From the NCBI GenBank assembly GCA_028532985.1, contig JANCIK010000008.1, positions 186,001 to 250,000 on the forward strand: DNA of 64,000 nucleotides. The letters run 5' to 3'. Position numbers and translations under genes: made by a program. Positions within the stretch are counted from its first letter, which is position 1. The number at the start of each line of letters is the position of its first letter. The notes beneath the pieces were generated by a model that saw nothing but the letters and a program-made list of their open reading frames with translations, was not told the DNA's origin and did no database searches. Below are positions 23,610 through 34,665 of the stretch, piece after piece. The DNA is from Stropharia rugosoannulata (taxonomy: Eukaryota > Basidiomycota > Agaricomycetes > Agaricales > Strophariaceae).

Positions 23610-24543
23610 CTATGGATGACTCGACGCGGGATTGAGTATGTGCCACAGAAACCCCGCTCGTGCTTTTGCGATTTCTTCTTCAGTGAGTTCCATTACGCGG
23701 CATATGTAGTGTAACTGTTCATCTCTTTCGTTGAGCCACTCCGGGATGGTGGGAAAGAAATCACCTTTGTAGTCGCGCCATCCGTTAGTGCGCAGTACTG
23801 CATACAAGAAATATGCCGAGTATTTGTAGATTGAGGATGAAGAATCCTATGAGAAGATATCACATTTTGGTTTCACTTCAAAAGACGGTGTTGTACGTGC
23901 TTAGTTGTTTACTTCTGCTTCATTAAATAATGCAGCGAGATTTTAGTTTTCTTTACCCGGTATACCTCGTCGAGGAAAATAAATTATTTTCACCCAATCG
24001 AGACATATAAAAAAGCCCGCTCCACAATATAAAGCTTCAACCATGACTCTTGGCATACGCTTTGGAAACTTTCCGCATCTCACAATTACATTTTCCTTGT
24101 CATCAAACCTAAAGTTCTTTGGAAAAACCCCGCGATATCTAGTAATGATGAAAGTATATCAGGCAGCAAGATAGATGAGGTGGAACATAGAAGTGTACTT
24201 AGTGACATGGCCCATCGTTTCTAGATTTCACGGTTGGGGACGCTCTAAATTTGCTGGTATGCACTCAACGATTGATTCTTTATATAATGCTTTCAACAGG
24301 AACAAGTGTAGCCTTTTCGTAACACAGACCAGTTGATCAGTATAACGTGTTGTCTGAACCACGTAATTTATTAATATCATGCATCCTCTACGTCCAGTTT
24401 CTCCGTCTAAGTACCATGTTTTTACTCTGACGTACAAATTTGTCTGCGCATATTAAGTATTATGTACACGTTATTTAGGCGTATTCCAGCTTCACTTTCT
24501 TACCCAGGTTGTTCGTGTCGACAGGCTTTTCTCGATACATTAG
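23610..24543 (-). pseudogene. Unknown gene U, left copy (decayed)
   Basis: Minus-strand coding pieces in order: MYREKPVDTNNL (about 24540-24505); then VKTWYLDGETGRRG through LVCVTKRLHLFLLKALYKES (24437-24250); then GVFPKNFRFDDKENVIVRCG through FFICLDWVKIIYFPRRG (about 24140-23965); and finally YLYAVLRTNGWRDYKGD through MELTEEEIAKARAGF ending HP stop (about 23850-23610, acceptor TCATAG). The right copy at 55639-56540 has the same pieces in the same order. Here the first exon ends in a stop (TAA) where the right copy has a Tyr codon. No domain is recognised. It lies convergent to the terpene synthase fragment. Confidence 0.6.
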
Positions 24544-24814
24544 TAAGTCTACTATTTCTTTAAAGACAGAAATGATTCAAACCATTTATAGTAATGAATA
24601 CTGTTATAACATATGCATATATATAGGTTCTGCTACTCTAACGCGTGAAGCGTGAGATTAATTCTATTCTGCCGATCGCCACTCGTACGTGTATTCATCA
24701 AGAGCTTCATTGTTCTATAGGGGCAGATAGACTGCGTTGATGCCGGAAATATTGGGTACGGAAATGAGCATGATTATTTAATAAAGCGTCGATTAAATAG
24801 GACTCACGGAGATT

Positions 24815-24982
24815 TTACTTGAATGGGGACTTTGGCGCGTGCGATCCCCGTTTGCCACAGTGGCAGCACTGGGGCTCGCTGTACGTTGGACGAATTATTA
24901 TCGGCGGGGCAGACGTCAGGGCTGTCTTGACAGAGCTGGCAGTGGCCGTGGTGGTGGTGGTAGTCGTGGTGGAGGGGTTCAT
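24815..24982 (-). CDS. 55-aa zinc-knuckle-like small protein, left copy
   Basis: Single exon, MNPSTTTTT start, Thr/Ser-rich N-terminal half, then a C-terminal CCHCGKRGSHAPK segment resembling a CCHC knuckle with its His shifted by one position. In this copy the last Cys is replaced by Ser (KSPFK), so metal binding is probably lost. A TATAAAA box lies at 25071-25077, about 90 bp upstream of the ATG. The mirror copy at 55195-55362 keeps the Cys. The opposite-strand frame (24819-25094) is longer, but its Val-run arises from the Thr repeat and I regard it as the shadow. Gag-type or nucleic-acid-binding function is only inferred. Confidence 0.45.
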   Translation of the reverse strand: MNPSTTTTTTTTATASSVKTALTSAPPIIIRPTYSEPQCCHCGKRGSHAPKSPFK

Positions 24983-25319
24983 AGCAGTAGCTTTGGTGGA
25001 CCTTTTAGATTGGAGGTGTGTTGCGAGAAGGGGAAGTTCGTTGTATGGGTTGGGTGGATATCAGATGAGCTTTTATATGTATTCGGGAGGGTAAGCTTGC
25101 TTGCGGATGCAGTGTATAGTACGCTGCATTGAGTTCTCATTGTTCGTGGAATAGGCAATGAGGACGGTGGATGGCCAGTTGCTTTGCGTTATTCTACAGG
25201 TTGTGGACCGAGACACTGTAAGAAACTCCGCAAGCAACATACGCTGTGGTATGTGCAATTTTAGGCAAATAATGGTACGCATGACGCGCATGTTAACGCG
25301 GTGACTTGGTCTTTGTTAT

Positions 25320-25555
25320 GCCGTTAACTTACTGCCGCGAGTCCGACAGGTGCCGGCCGGAACGGCGGAGACTGAATATAGTGTTGATCGATTGATCACA
25401 GTACCCGTGGGAGTATTCGGACTGGGGGCGTAGGCGCGGCGCCATAGAATATACCAGTTGGGTACGTCTGTAGCTCAGCCCAGCATGTGCTGATAGTGAT
25501 TTTCTTCTCAACGTGCAGTTGAATATGCCTAGTAGGCCTCACCTCACCCTCCGCC
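25320..25555 (+). repeat. Terminal repeat B, left copy
   Basis: TGCCGCGAGTCCGACAGGTG, then CCGGCCGGAACGGCGGAG, then a CCGTGGGAGTATTC block and TAGCTCAGCCCAGCA. It is a diverged relative of terminal repeat A and recurs inverted at about 54480-54870 and, more decayed, 44740-44990. Confidence 0.6.
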
Positions 25556-25559
25556 TTAA

Positions 25560-26935
25560 ACTCATTGCTACATCACACCTGTTACACCTTGATCCGCCAC
25601 GTCGTCTGCGGCCTGTCCACAGAAGATGGTCTTGGAGCTCAGAGCTTCCGTTCGATAGCGTGCATCCAAATCTAGGGTAGCCAGGCGTATTTGGGGCCTG
25701 TGTAGGTCCCCTATGCCTCCCCGCGTTTGTATCGGTCTGTCCCGATAGGATTCGTAAACCTTTACCAGTACCGTTTATGCACCGTGCACATTTTCCCTAG
25801 TTGCGACCCTCTAGGTGTTTTTATTCCGCTTTCTTTGGTTGTATGCACATGTTCTCAATGGAACATTCGTTGTTGCCCGCCTCTGTGCTTATAAAGTATC
25901 TGACTTTGCCCTTTGTTATTCCGCCTGTCCCTTTTCTCTCGTGCGTACTCTCTTTTTCCGCGGCCTCCGCCGCGTCTTCTCTGTCTCTGCCTCTGCTTCT
26001 CCTACGACTGCTAACCTTCCTCTCCCCACCCTAGTGATGGTTTCCCTGTCGCACTCACCTGGATCCCGTACTCACTTCCCACGCCAACGTCCCCCCATCC
26101 CCTCCCCCTTTCAATCGGGCAAGCTCACCCCTCGCCGATGTTTATCTACTTGCCTTCTTCCTTTCCATTGTCTTTCCCCTCCATCCTCTCGTCCCAATGC
26201 ACGAACGACATTGACCTGCGCCGCGACGCTCCCTAGCTGCATATATGCACGATTATACTCATATACAGGGCAGTCCCATCCCTCACCGTATCTTTGTTAC
26301 TGGGAGTGTAAAAGCGGTCTTATGTCAGCACCATTGTCTGTCCCCGTGCTCCGTTGTACGTCAGTCCCCCTTCTTTTGCTCTTCCGCTCTGCTACACTCT
26401 CATCTTGGGTGGCTCACCTTCTCCCTCGTACGGGCTCTTGTTCTGACGTGTGTATGTGCTCCCTGCATCTCGTGCTGCATCACAACTCCTGTTCCCGTCT
26501 GATGATAACCTCACCCGACTACTTTGACTTTCAGACTGGCACCCCCTTTACCTCTGTCCGGTTTTTGTTTGCTTGGGGTACAGTCGACCGACGTTCGTGC
26601 CCTACTCTAAGGTGCGTTCGTGGTTACCGCATGCTATCTCGTATCACGTACTTTGTCGACGTTGACCTTACCCTTCTATCTTTGTCGCTTTCTCTTTCTC
26701 GTTGCCCCTCCTGCGCCGCTGGTCGCATTGACCATGCTTGTATTTATACGTGGTACAGGTACTGTGCTTTTACCTCGGTTGGGTGCCATCACAACGTCTT
26801 GCTTTTTCTGATTGCCGGTCTACTATGGCAAGTCCTGTTGGAGATCTCTGTGTTTGGAGTCTTGCTTATTTTCCTAGTCGTGAGCAGAGCAAGCGCCTTA
26901 ATTTTCTATCGTCTTCTGTGTCTTTAGAATCACTC
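25560..26935 (+). repeat. Promoter-like tandem array T3
   Basis: Same family as T1: palindrome TGCATATATGCAC at 26238, TATA-like ACTGGGAGTGTAAAAGCGG about 60 bp later. The 370-codon frame at 25815-26927 is Ser/Leu/Arg-rich with no recognisable domain. Other arrays of the family are not open in this frame, so I do not call it a gene. Confidence 0.6.
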
Positions 26936-27409
26936 TAAATATGGAGGTCAGAATCATTGAAACGATCTCCCAGAGTGAACGTACGCGTGTGTCTCCCAAG
27001 CCGTATGTCCGTTTATAAACGCTGAACGTGATGTGCCTGAGCGCAAATGCTAAGGAAGAGTAATTGACAGATAAAATATCACGACTTCGAAAGGAAATTT
27101 AATTGTTTATACCAGCTCAAGACGACAGATATATAAACGATGGAATACTCTGCAATACATTGCTAATTTAGACCGCAGGGTAACCACTCTGCGTAATCAA
27201 TGGTTGGTGATAATCTGCGCAAAGACATAGCAGGCCTGTTTCCAGTCACATTAGCACCACGGCAAGATCCAAAACGCGCAAGCAGCACTACATATATTAC
27301 AGAACTTCTGAATGAATGAAATTGGCTTGCTATAGACTATCAAGATTTCGAATTCTCGTACCTGTAGGGATAATAATACTCCCTTAGAGATCATGTTTTG
27401 CACGCAGAA
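26936..27409. other. No gene supported
   Basis: AT-rich stretch between array T3 and the M-family locus. I see no coding frame or repeat of note. Confidence 0.5.
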
Positions 27410-27495
27410 TCTGGATACATTATCAAAACGAAGATCGGATACATTCGGACCACCTGGGATTGTAGCATTTCAGCATGGTAATGCGACTGCGTGAT
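27410..27495 (+). pseudogene. 3' remnant of the 64-aa ORF next to an M-family gene
   Basis: Encodes LSKRRSDTFGPPGIVAFQ and ends ATA stop, matching the C-terminus of the ORF at 49513-49707. The 5' part is missing. It keeps the convergent arrangement with the neighbouring M-family gene seen at two other loci. Confidence 0.55.
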
Positions 27496-27526
27496 CTTGA
27501 AGTACGTACCTTGCACGAACTTTCTT

Positions 27527-28436
27527 TTATCGGTGCTCGCGGCCTTTACTGGTCAGGGTGAGCATGCGAAGGATCTTCTTCTGTCTTGAGTGCGGCATCG
27601 CGTAGAAACCCACGACCGGCGCGTTGTCTGGATAGACGACTCTCTCCGTATGTCTTGAAGACCTTTCACGATGTTTCGGGCGATGTTTCGAACGGCAATG
27701 AAGCCGAGGTCTGTCAAGACGAGATCTTCCACATGTTATACATGCTTGATCATCAGCTAGACCCTTGACGTGCGTTGTGTTGGGCATGCTGGAATTGCTG
27801 ATACGTTCCACAGAATCAGTGGTGAGGTGGTCTGGTAAATGTGGCATGTCTTTTCGATCCTCCTCTGTGCGTTTGGAAGCATATCCACATCCGGATCCGG
27901 AACGCGAAATACAATGGGATCCCTGGTTGTTATTTGCCGTGCAGTTTGAGCAGTTCTGCGTATAAATAATTGTCAGATTCATAAATGAGAACTCGCGCTG
28001 AGTGCGTGTAGTTGTGCATACGCGCCTGATGGAAAGAACTGTTCCCCCCAGCCATATCGCAGCACCTATTGAGCGACGGTGATGGCCTGGAGTGCATAGA
28101 TTGTGCGCAACGGTTACACTAGATATTTAGTGGTGGTATAAGTAGCATATTCACGTTATTTAACAGGGAACATACACCGCGGTCAAGGTGAGTACAGCCA
28201 TGAGAGTCTGTCCAGGTGTTGTCTCCAAGTGGGGGAGAGCGTTCACTGACGTCTTTAGAGGATTGTTTCATGCATACATATAGGACTATAAACAGTAAAA
28301 CAAAGGCGAACGTACTTTGCAAAGTTACTCGATTGCCGAGTATGAAGTTGCCGCCGTAGATCGTTACATCATTGCAGTGTCCCAGAATACTATTTGTTTC
28401 TGCTGGAAAATGCGTCTGACTGCTTGTACTGTTCAT
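27527..28436 (-). CDS. M-family small Cys-rich protein, copy Ma (208 aa)
   Basis: Minus-strand join(28436..28316, 28252..28176, 27955..27527): exons of 121, 77 and 429 nt, the same lengths as copies Md and Me. Exon 1 encodes ILGHCNDVTIYGGNFILGN; exon 2 an acidic linker (SERSPPLGDNTWTDS); exon 3 opens NCSNCTANNNQGSHC, has a DDQACITCGRSRL pair of Cys, and ends in a basic tail (HCRSKHRPKHRERSSRHTER, GFYAMPHSRQKKILRML). It has no signal peptide and no known domain. If intron 1 (64 nt, CTAAAG acceptor) were retained, the frame stays open and adds a hydrophobic stretch, FAFVLLFIVLYVC. Copy Me breaks that reading, which favours splicing. The family function is unknown. Confidence 0.65.
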
Positions 28437-28469
28437 TGATGTATGTATGTGACCAGGGGACATCGACTA

Positions 28470-28775
28470 CTTCGATTTCGGTTTGAATTTTAGGCGTCTG
28501 TGAGGTGGGTTGAGATGACAAGGGATGGTACGTGATAGTGGTAGGCATTTGACCGGGCTAGCTACTATTAATATAGTAAGCTATGGCCTAGAATAAATAA
28601 AGGCTGTGCGAGATCCAAGCGGGGTATATGCATGCGAATTGTCCTCTTCCTTTGGAAATACATCAACGTCTACTTGTAGATAATGAGCGAGACCCCAGTG
28701 AGAAATATATGCAACAGAAGCGAGTCAGCTGGATAAATGTTGGAAAACTATAATCCATGATTCACGACGAAATTA
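28470..28775. other. Spacer between M-family copies, no gene seen
   Basis: About 300 bp. Its right part (28640-28775) is matched, inverted, by the sequence downstream of the M gene at 42926-43070, so it belongs to the duplicated segment. Confidence 0.5.
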
Positions 28776-29162
28776 TTACTGGTACTTTCGACTTTTAATG
28801 GTCAGGCTGAGCTTGCGAAGATTTTTCTGTTGTCTTGAGTACAGCGACACGTAGAAACCTGCAGCTGGCGGGACAGCTAGATGTACGGCTCTTTCCCTGT
28901 GTCTTGATGACTCTTTGCGGTGTTTTGGGCGATTCCTCGAACAGAAATAAAGCTGAGATTCTCCGCATGATGTACACCCGTGAGCGTCGGAAATGATACT
29001 TCCCACGTCAGTGGTGTGCGCAGAGGGCGCCAGATGCTTTGCTGAGTCTGTTATATTCTCCGCATCCAACGCCGTGGGTTCGGAGAGATGGCCGCATTGA
29101 AATTTGGAGCACGGCATAGAATGGCGTGCGCAGTTATCTTTGTCCGTGCAGCTTGAGCAGCT
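28776..29162 (-). pseudogene. M-family copy Mb, exon 3 only
   Basis: 387-nt exon 3, the same length as in copy Mc (42539-42925) and open throughout: SCSSCTDKDNCARH, DAENITDSAKHLAPS, GCTSCGES, NRPKHRKESSRHRERAVH, ending RKYQ stop. Exons 1 and 2 are absent; a minisatellite begins about 30 bp beyond the acceptor. It is probably a truncated gene despite its open frame. Confidence 0.6.
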
Positions 29163-29191
29163 CTGAATATAAATTACTGTCAGATTTAGTG

Positions 29192-29410
29192 TCCTGGACA
29201 GTGATACTTAGGATATCAGAGACTCCTGGACAGCGATACTAAGAATATCAGAGTGCCATGGACCGTGATATTAAGAAAATCATAGCGCCCTGGACAGTGA
29301 TCCTAATAAGGATACCAGAGACTCCTGGACTGTGATGCTAAGAATATCAGAGTGCCATGGACCGTGATATTAAGAATATCATAGCGCCCTGGACAGTAAT
29401 AATAAGAATG
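29192..29410. repeat. Minisatellite with trimeric higher-order structure
   Basis: Seven units of 31-35 bp of the type CCTGGACAGTGATACTAAGA followed by ATATCAGAG. Three unit variants (ending GAGACTC, GAGTGCCA, ATAGCGCC) alternate in the order 1-2-3-1-2-3-1, giving a higher-order period of about 98 bp. Confidence 0.75.
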
Positions 29411-30570
29411 CTGCTTGATGCAGATGGGGCGCATGTCTAATGCGATGGGGCGCACATTATCATGTCGTTATATCACTTGGGTCGCACTTGGGTCTCACGG
29501 TAAATTATAGCATCCACCTATCTATACTTCATATGCAATACAAGTCAAGATGTTTTCCACTTTTCATACCTTAAAATATCGAATCAAGCACACAGCTCGT
29601 AATGTTGTCCCAGACACGCGCCAAGCAGTTGTGTCGTCGCCGCATAGTGCGCAATCTCATAATCCAGGTGATGGTATGCTAGTCTTATCTCTGTCTTACT
29701 ACATCATTTGCTCATTTGCCTGACTGAGTAGATCCAGGGGATTGTGGCACAGGCGCAACAGGATCACTGGAAGGACATTTATTATCTTGGATTCTTAAAC
29801 CAATGCAGCCTACGACTTCAGCACATCTACATAGGGTTTAGGGTACGCAATGCCATGTTGAAATTACATTTGTTGCTATTTGACTGAGATTATCCATAGA
29901 CGACGTAGGGACACAGCTAAGAATAGATGGGGTTGTATAAGCGTTTCCTGAAATTTCTCTGACCCTGATGGAACTGCGCTGCTATATATAAAAATAGTGG
30001 CTGCAAGTGACGAAGGAAACAAACTCATCTCGGCGTTGAACAATTTCATCAGAGTGGGTATAATTGCCGCAATACAGCAGATGTTTGGCAACGGCTCAGA
30101 GACTGTGTCAGGTAGAGGTGATAGCCTTGAGTGTTACAGGTGATTCTGACTTGTTCCGTTTTAGATATAAATTCTGCCAATGGTGGGCCAAGTTTGGACG
30201 AAATGGACTGCCTTGGAGAATGTATGTCACTTTGGATGAGCTTATGGAAACCAAACTGATATAATGTAAATTATAGCACCCATCGAGGAAACCGAGAGAT
30301 CCCCAAGAGCGCTTCAACCCCGTATCCCGTTGCCAATATGGATGCTGGAATTCGATGCGGATGGATCAAATATCAAGCTGATTGGGTGCAACGACATATT
30401 TTGCATCCTGATCCAATGCGTGCAGAAGAACGTTACTTCCCCCATTTTTCAGCAGGAGTAGAACAAAGCTCGAGGCTTAAGTAATATTGGCGTCTACCTG
30501 GATCGGGCTGACAATTTAAATAATCTGGTAGCGAGAGCTATATGTGAAGTTGCTTCATACACCATCTTGT
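29411..30570 (+). pseudogene. Coding-like multi-exon remnant, unknown family
   Basis: Plus-strand pieces look protein-coding: MLSQTRAKQLCRRRIVRN from 29602, joined across a plausible GTATGC...GTAG intron to IQGIVAQAQQDHWKDIYYLG (about 29730-29845); then DEGNKLISALNNFIRVGIIA (about 30010-30070); then FCQWWAKFGRNGLPWRMYV (about 30165-30240). The next junctions need stops to be skipped or introns of only about 29 nt, so I cannot build an intact model. The family is not recognised. Confidence 0.35.
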
Positions 30571-30574
30571 CTCA

Positions 30575-30841
30575 TACTCGTGATCAACAAAAGTGATCGC
30601 GTGTCAACTTTGTCATATCAGTATGCCTCAAAGAGTTGAGGCTGTTCTCAAGGCTAAAGGCAGTCATACCCCTTTCTAACTTTGTAAAGCAATAAATACT
30701 ATTATTTGCTACATGTATATAAAATTTTGACCGATTTCAGTGTGTAGTTTCTGTGTTATCTGAATTACAAGTTTCTTTGTTTAAGTTGGTACGACGCATG
30801 CTGGATTACATAATCGTGATCACTTTTGTCGATCACGAGTA
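30575..30841. mobile_element. Tc1/mariner-pogo type MITE, 263 bp
   Basis: Inverted repeats of 22 bp (30577-30598 starting CTCGTGATCAACAAAAG; 30818-30839 inverted, CTCGTGATCGACAAAAG) with 21 of 22 matches, flanked by TA on both sides (30575-30576, 30840-30841). The TA duplication is the mark of this superfamily. No transposase remains. Confidence 0.75.
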
Positions 30842-31489
30842 CATGGATCTGCAGGTATCCTGGAGACATCATATTTAACACTGTCAAATTACATCGAATT
30901 TGATATTGAAGGATGGAAATACACAGCAAATCATCTAGAATCTACTTGACGGAAGACTACTCTATGCGACAGCCAGAACAATTACGTACATCCCCTCAGC
31001 GGCATACTACCCATCCCACTTCGACAACCAACATACGCAGTGTCGAATTTCACTCTCAAGGGCTATGTCCTGTCGCAGCCCGAATATTTGATGGCAATCA
31101 GGTTTTATACACCAGGTAGGCCTGGAACAGCTCATACTGGCAGTGAGATACATATACTGTCGGCAGGTTCCAACTGGCATATTCCACTAGTAGTTCTTGG
31201 GACATATATATACAACATCTAGAATGTCATGGAATGCAGCTTCTTACCCTTTATCTATAACTATAATCTACCTTGTTAAACAAATACATTCTGCATCTGA
31301 GCATATATATCTGCGTTCTTAGTGGTAGGTATGCTGAGTACCTATAGATCCGGGGCCTGCCGGCCACAGAACGGAGAACAAAATTCTGAAGAACATATTT
31401 TAAATTCGAGAGCGTGTTAGAATACGAGTGACTATGGAAGGGGAGGTCAAGGCAACTGGGTATGTCAATGCAGCGTAGTACGGAAATGA
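30842..31489. other. Intergenic, one unsupported frame
   Basis: A plus-strand frame at 31040-31222 (SNFTLKGYVLSQPEYLMAIR and on to a stop) has ordinary protein composition but no second copy or motif, so it may be a gene fragment. The remainder up to the terminal repeat holds nothing I can support. Confidence 0.35.
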
Positions 31490-31700
31490 TATAGTTAAGC
31501 AGGCCGGACCGGCCAGAGCGGCATGGCGATCGGAGATTGAATGTAATGTTGATCCTTGGTCCCGTGGGAGTAATGTCCATTGTTACCAACGTTCGTCAAC
31601 CTGAGATTCGTAGCTCCGTTCCTGTCCACTATCTGCGTCGGTTCATCAGTTTAAATCTGCCTTCATGAAGCGTGCCGAATGTTGAATGCATGGCAAACCG
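31490..31700 (+). repeat. Terminal repeat A of composite element II, left end
   Basis: CCGGACCGGCCAGAGCGGCA, then GTGGGAGTAATGTCCATTGT, then TCATGAAGCGTGCCGAATG and GTTGAATGCATGGC, showing the uninterrupted form of the site hit by the CACTA-type transposon in element I. Confidence 0.65.
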
Positions 31701-31749
31701 GGACTGGGAAGGACTATGTGGATGTTTGCGAGAAGTTGGTGTATTACGT

Positions 31750-34130
31750 CTGGGTGAGTGCGTAGTTTAGCCCAGCATTTGATGATAACAAGTTTTAGGT
31801 ACATGAAGTGTGGTTGAATATGCTTAAGAGGCCCAATGTAACCCTCATTCCCCTACGCTTGCCGAGCTACGTCGCCCCAGCTACTCCCGACATGATTAGA
31901 CCTACATCCACGCTAGTCACTTCGCAGAGAATGGTCCGGGGGCTTCGTGAGCCTCCGCACTATTGCGTGGATCAAAGTCGATTACTGGAAGGCGTATTAG
32001 GGATGCACGAGCCTCACTCTCTGCTGCCCTCCCCCCGTTCCGACGCATGCAACCATCTGTCTGACTCCGGACTCGCCCGATGGGGACACTAGTTCCTACT
32101 GTGCTTCGTCTGTCCTGACTTGCTTCTTCACCAATCTGCTATTCCCCGACTTCCCTCACTCATGCTTACGTACCTACCTGCTTCTCTCCCCATCTCCTCC
32201 GACTTTCAGGGCTGTCGTTCGTCAACTCCTTCTTATGTCCTCGAGCTCCTGTACACGCATTCCCTGGTCTTTGGCTCTCGCTCGCTGCTATATGCGCTTC
32301 TCGGGTGACTCAGCTGTGTTTTAGTACATGCTCTGGGCCTGAGGTGCATATGCGGTCCCGCAAGTCGTGCTGCGTCATACATTATAGACTATGTGCACTG
32401 AGTGATACCACGCCGGCCTCCCGTTCTCTCCCCTGACTTGCGCATACTCTTCTTTTTCAGTGCTTATCCACTACACATCTTTCCATGTTCTGGACCTCGG
32501 TTGCTGTCTCTGCCACCGACTTTGTGTTTGTACAATCATCGTCCTTCCTCTCCGCACCCCAGTGCTGGCGTCCCCTTCTCTCTCACTTGTGCGTACTGGC
32601 CTTGACCTCGTTCTCCCTTCACACAGCAAGGTCCCGGGCCTCCCTTCGTCGACTACGATGCTTATCTACTTTGACCCACCTCGGCACGGCTCAAGGACCA
32701 CATTGACTTGCCCTGCACTGCTCTCCGGGTGCGTATATGCTCTGTCTCGCGCAGGACAAGCCCGTACTGGAAGTATAAATATTGTCTTCCGTTCACTGCT
32801 GTTCTATTGTATGCCAGTGCCGCTCTTTGGCTCTCCCTCGTTACTGCCTCCGCTCCTACTAGGCCGAGTCGCCCGCTTTCTGGTACGTGCTGTTGTGCTA
32901 GAGTGCGCATGTCGTCTCATAATGTATTACCGTTGAGGTATCCCGCTCTCTCCCACCACTTGCGTCCACTTTCTCTGCCCAGTGCTTGTCGGGCCGCCTC
33001 TTCAGCAGAACTCGAGGCCCTGCCCTGTGATGTTCCTTGGGTGCGCATATGCACTGTCGCATACTGTTCAAACCAATCCCGCACCGCGGGCGGTGATTGG
33101 AGTATAAAAAAGGTTTCCATCTATTCCTTGGCAATGTCTGTCTCTGTGTTCTGTTGTTCGCCAGTCCCCACACCCCGGCTTGCTGGTACGTACTCGCTCT
33201 TAATGTCGGGTGTGTATGTTGTCTCACCATGTCACGCGGTGTCGTACATCATACAGGCACCAAGTTACACCCTTCTGTTTTTTACCATTCACTCCCCTCA
33301 CTTATGCGTGCTCTTCTTCGGCGGTACTTATTTGGTTTCTATTTCCCTTTCCGATTTTGCGTCTCCTCGCTATCTGGCTTCTCGTCAAAGACCGCAACGA
33401 CATGTACCACGACGCTCCCTGGGTGCATATGTGGACTGTCTCATGCTGGGCAAGCTGATCCCGCACCGCCTACGACGGCGGTAGTGGGAGGGTAAGAGTA
33501 GTCTTTCGTAGACTGCTTTATATGTCCCGTGCTCCAGCTCATGCCGGTTAGAGCTCCCTGCCTGTCCCACATCGATACATGAGCTTCTGCGCCAGTCAGC
33601 TGTTGTTACGAGGTACGTATGGGTGCTGTCCATTTTGTGCCCCACTTATACAGTCAGTTTTCTATAACACCATGCTTCCTGGGATGAGAACGTCCCCTAC
33701 AAGTCTCAGGCGGCTATACCTCGTGGACGGACGCATAAAAGCGGTCCTCTGTCAAAACCTTTGTCTGTCCCCCGGGTTCTCGTACGCTGGCTGTCTCCGA
33801 TCTTTGGCTCTTCCATGCCACTGCATGCGCTAACTTGCTTCTTGACCGACTCATCTACTTTCTGGTACGCTTGATTGTTGGTCTGGAGTGTGTATGCGAT
33901 CCCTCCTATGTCGCGCCGCGTTCTCTACAGACTCATTATGTTCGCGCCCCTCAATCATGTGTGCTTGTCTAGAACCAATGCCCTTGGCCCCTCTCGTAGC
34001 ATCTCGGACGGACCGAAATAGGGGCTTACGCGCGGGTGGAGCCGACCACTGACAGGGCATGACGGAACTTGTAGGAATTGGGACCCACCCCCTGGTCACA
34101 TTGAAATGCCCCAAAGACTGCACTGGCAAT
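31750..34130 (+). repeat. Promoter-like tandem array T4
   Basis: Units with palindrome-like cores at about 32730 (TGCGTATATGC), 33040 (TGCGCATATGCAC) and 33423 (TGCATATGTG), spaced about 310 and 380 bp. Each is followed about 45-60 bp later by a TATA-like block (ACTGGAAGTATAAATATTG at 32770, ATTGGAGTATAAAAAAGG near 33100). Open frames up to 258 codons here are compositional. The inverted counterpart is T2. Confidence 0.65.
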
Positions 34131-34665
34131 GTGGGGAAGCACGGTGCACTACCATGCGTCCAACTCAACTACAAGACCAGCTAGTAACGCACGTATAATG
34201 CCGTTTGCAATGCCAACAACGAGATCTAGGTGTCTGGAGCTGCAAAGAATGGATGCTAGGGTCTGTAATATACTGGATACAGTACTGGTGCGGTCCGGGC
34301 AGTACTCGGGGTGAAGATGAGACCAGCTGGGATGACGACGCATAGTAACTTGGCTAAATAACCTGAGTCATCATCTCTGTCGCCTGGTCAGTCTCAGGGA
34401 ATGGATTGGCTGACATGACATGTCCTACGATGAAGTGGTAGTCAAGGTTGCCGATATGCAAGAGTGCGCAAAGCACACAAATTCTGGACAAACACTGTTT
34501 TCGAAATCAACTACAACAACATTGACGATTCATAATTTTTCCACATTTTCACTATTACAAGATCCATTTCCCTCAAGATTTATCGCAGACTGTGACGCTG
34601 CGTGTACATTCAGCATAATTGTCTCAGATGCTAGATTGTATAATTAGCTCAATACACGATGTAAT

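Noticed and set aside
24819..25094. 91-codon plus-strand frame with a run of Val, mirrored at 55083-55358
   Set aside because: The opposite strand gives a better gene: TATA box, C/T leader, zinc-knuckle-like end. The Val run is the antisense of a Thr repeat.
25815..26927. Long open frame of 370 codons in array T3
   Set aside because: Composition is Ser/Leu/Arg-rich and follows the pyrimidine bias. Sister arrays are not open in the same frame and no domain is seen.
29841..30264. A complete gene with a 29-nt intron in this region
   Set aside because: The needed intron is shorter than plausible for fungi and stops interrupt other junctions; described as a remnant instead.
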